The position numbers and the translations under genes are program-made. From Loxodes magnus (Eukaryota > Ciliophora > Karyorelictea > Loxodida > Loxodidae): a stretch of DNA of 64,000 nucleotides. Numbering within the stretch: position 1 is the first letter of the stretch; every line of letters begins with the position of its first letter. The notes beneath the pieces were generated by a model. It worked only from the letters and a program-made list of their open reading frames with translations, searched no databases and was not told where the DNA came from. The DNA is taken from NCBI GenBank assembly GCA_946699065.1, contig CAMPDV010000453.1:206673-270672 (forward strand), written 5' to 3'. Of this stretch, positions 61,606 to 64,000 are shown piece by piece.

Positions 61606-63104
61606 ATGTAAGAGATTGAGAAATGCTCAGCCTGCTTAAACGAGTATAACTTAACTAGTGCTTTTCCAATTTATCTACCTTGCGACCATATTTTCTGCAG
61701 ATTATGCTTATAAGCTTAGTATATTTTACAGAGCTAAATTAGGTGCATTACTTGTAATAAAGAATGCACATTTAAATTCGAAGATTTAAAAACAAGATAT
61801 GGCTTTAGTAAACAAGATTAAAGAGTAAGAGTAAAAAATCTAATACATACTGCAGATTGGCCAGAAACTAAAGGACTTAAAAGAATAAATTTAAAAAAGC
61901 TCCTTAGACGTTATAAGGTTATAGTCTGATATGTTCAGATAGCTTATAAATAAAACTAGATAAAGCGATCTAAATATCCATGAATCTCATACTTAAGATA
62001 TCATTTCGATAGATAAGAAGATCAAATGTCTAAAAGAATTAGCAAGGAAAAAAAAACAATATTCTATGTAGCTTTACTAAATTAATTAGAAATTATATGA
62101 CTTTGATAAGAATTTAGAGACATAGTGTCAAGGAGAAGAAACCATTAAAAATTTATAGGTCTAAAGAGAACATTTTTTGGGTTTGCTGAAAACTTTGATA
62201 TAAATGCTATAAAAATAAAGCTCGAATAATGTTTAAAAGTTATAGTAGAAGCTAAAAGAAATTAGACAGTAAGAAGAGAAAAAATTAAGTAAAAAATCAA
62301 AGGTTATTCATTTTTTTTTAATGATGAAGCAAAAGATTATGGCTTTGTGATATTTAATGAGTATAAATTACTCAAGTGAATATTTAAACTTACATTCACT
62401 AGTGAAGTAAAAGTGTTGAGTATAGAAATAATTTTTATTTAATTGGAGGTTTAAATCAAGATTAAGAGGTGCGATAAGCTTGATAGATTAGTTATGAGGG
62501 TAGAAGTAAAAAACTTAGCGATCTAAACTAGGGGAGATATGTATTTGGAATCGCAGCTGCTTAAAATCATATTTTTGTAATTGGAGGGATTACTAATTAG
62601 AATAAGATAGTATAGTCAGTAGAAAAGCTAAAGCTAGGAAATGTAAATAAATGATAGATCTGCTCTTAAATCCCACATTGATTAGCTTACTAAACTTTGA
62701 TAACAGATGAAGATGAAGAATATATCTATTCTTTTGGAGGTTGGAATTATACTGATTTAAACTTAAACACAATATTAAAGTACAATGTATAGGAAGATCT
62801 GTGGAACGAATATATTTTAAATCTCCCTGAAGCTATTGCACTTCCTATAGTGTCTCTATAACCTTTAATCATTGTTGGAGGACTGAAAAATCCCATAACA
62901 ACGGAATACTTCGGAAAACTATACAAAAGAAAAAATTAGCAATGAAAAGAAAAGAAAATAGAGTAAGAAGTTTTCTGTCTAACTGAGATGAAAATATAGG
63001 GGTAAAATGCTTACGCTTTTGCTTTAGAACCATAATAGATCTCAGTATTAAGTATTGACATAGAAGATTTAAGCTGTAATACAATAGCAATGATTGACAA
63101 CTGA
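61606..63104 (+). CDS. RING/coiled-coil/Kelch protein
   Basis: Spliced length 489 codons, if two 16-nt introns (61808-61823, 62361-62376) are removed; each corrects the frame exactly. MQEIEKCSACLNEYN starts a classic RING (LPCDHIFCRLC ... RCITCNKEC, residues about 6-60). A coil follows (LKDLKEQIQKSSLDVI, NVQKLQQKLKEIRQQEEKK). Four Kelch blades carry the double Gly: YLIGGLNQ, FVIGGITNQ, YSFGGWNY, IIVGGLKN. The Kelch Trp in NKWQICSQIP is TGA, while EDLWNEY uses TGG. It ends MIDN then TGA. The architecture is TRIM-like (RING, coil, substrate-binding propeller), so a ubiquitin ligase with a Kelch adaptor is likely. Not closely related to the RING family elsewhere in the window. Confidence 0.8.
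61808..61823 (+). other. candidate 16-nt intron 1
   Basis: GTAAACAAGATTAAAG. Removing it joins the RING frame to the coiled-coil frame (GF-K-QEQKIQYILQ). It begins GTA and ends AG. Confidence 0.55.
62361..62376 (+). other. candidate 16-nt intron 2
   Basis: GTATAAATTACTCAAG. Removing it joins the coil frame to the Kelch frame (MALWYLM-MNIQTYIH). Same length, same GTA...AG borders as intron 1. Confidence 0.55.
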
Positions 63105-64000
63105 AGTTTTAATGCTTTAACTTCTATTTTATTAAATAAAAATAACAAATCTCTAAATAACTATCTATCGATCTCTCTATCTTAAATGGTTTAACGACTC
63201 TACATCTTTAAATCTATTATCAGCTACTATTTGCATTATATCTCAATTGCATTTTTTATTTCTATCTATCTAATTCAATTACATAATATGTATATAACTG
63301 TGTAACTAAACTAGCTATAAAGTTCAATTTTAAGTGTATTTTTTATTTATAAAAAAGCATAAAGTTACTCTTTTAATGGCTAGTGCTAATGATTTTTCAA
63401 GTTAGAAGGATGTCTCAGAAGTAAATTAATATATCCAATCTTCATAAATGGGCTTCCTTTTTTTAAATAAAGGGGTTCTTAGCTCAGTCTCATTCTCATT
63501 TTATCCTAATTTATTAAATTCTGCTTTAGTCAAAATTTATTTAATTATAGAGAAATAACCCAGTATTAAGAGATAAAAAGGGAAAGACAATGATAATATA
63601 AATTAAACTTTTCCTTGATTATATCTAGAATAGCTTAAACAAAAAAAGTAAGCAGAGGGTTGACAAAAGTATCTGTTTCTAATACTTATAAAAGCTTTCT
63701 ATATCTATTATTAAAACAGAGATATAGGACTAACTTGCTACCAATATATGAATCTATTATTATTTTTAATTCAAGCTATGTTCTTTTCTAGTTAGTTTAG
63801 TTTCCTTTACATTATAAGTTATTTCTTTTGTACTTTTTTCTTGACTATTCAGAACTTTAAAAATTTTTAGATTCATACTATATAGATTCAAATGATACCT
63901 GAGAGAAAGTAAGCACTACATTAAAATTTTAGATTATGCTTAGTCTTTTTATATATACTTTGAATACTCTTTTAGAATTAGCTAAATAAAGGTTTTTTCT
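63105..64000. other. stretch without recognised genes
   Basis: Downstream of the Kelch gene; AT-rich, nothing recognised up to the window end. Confidence 0.4.

Noticed and set aside
1-64000. Short ATG-to-stop frames under the standard code (60-100 codons, many hydrophobic)
   Set aside because: Most are antisense or frame shadows of the recoded genes. For example, those at 3632-3844, 12674-12886, 7859-8089, 18210-18395 and 19782-19967 lie opposite the RING family.
1-64000. rRNA, tRNA genes, CRISPR arrays, bacterial promoters or riboswitches
   Set aside because: None seen. The code, candidate introns and retroelements are eukaryotic.

Overview
The window reads as AT-rich nuclear DNA of a ciliate. 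Under the standard code nothing longer than about 100 codons is open. If UAA and UAG are read as Gln and UGA as Trp, several frames of 276 to 890 codons appear, with zinc-finger, coiled-coil and Kelch signatures. UAR = Gln is supported by paralogues that swap CAG/TAG and CAA/TAA at the same position. UGA = Trp is supported by UGA sitting at conserved Trp sites in three unrelated families. The same genes appear to end at a UGA. This matches the ambiguous code known from karyorelictean ciliates and Condylostoma (NCBI tables 27/28). Two candidate 16-nt introns fit the same group, the postciliodesmatophorans. The species is not identifiable from sequence alone.

Layout. 1-21 kb: an ancient duplicated unit. 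A plus-strand gene (1637-3874) and a minus-strand gene (6303-8948) belong to one family with an N-terminal RING, a long coiled coil and a second cysteine-rich RING region. The unit recurs as a truncated plus copy (about 11995-12916) and an intact minus copy (18226-20871). The second unit has been enlarged by retroelements, one of which splits a minus-strand gene (13690-15148). 21-32.5 kb: a retroelement cluster, with a degenerate endonuclease/reverse-transcriptase LINE on the minus strand (about 23515-28880), a SINE nested in it, other SINEs and LINE ORF1 fragments. 30-41 kb: three gag-like coiled-coil/CCHC reading frames (one intact, 39372-40202) and a decayed fifth member of the RING family (34716-37214). 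45-52 kb: two more divergent, intact members of that family in tandem on the minus strand. 54-64 kb: more retroelement pieces, then a RING/coiled-coil/Kelch gene on the plus strand (61606-63104).

How the parts relate. The RING family is the dominant host-like component and has spread by tandem duplication. The LINE and at least three SINE families share one 3' stem-loop followed by a TTTA-type tail, so the LINE machinery probably mobilised the SINEs. With all three stop triplets usable as sense, every frame of this AT-rich DNA is open. Open frame is therefore no evidence of coding here, and calls rest on motifs, paralogues and amino-acid composition.
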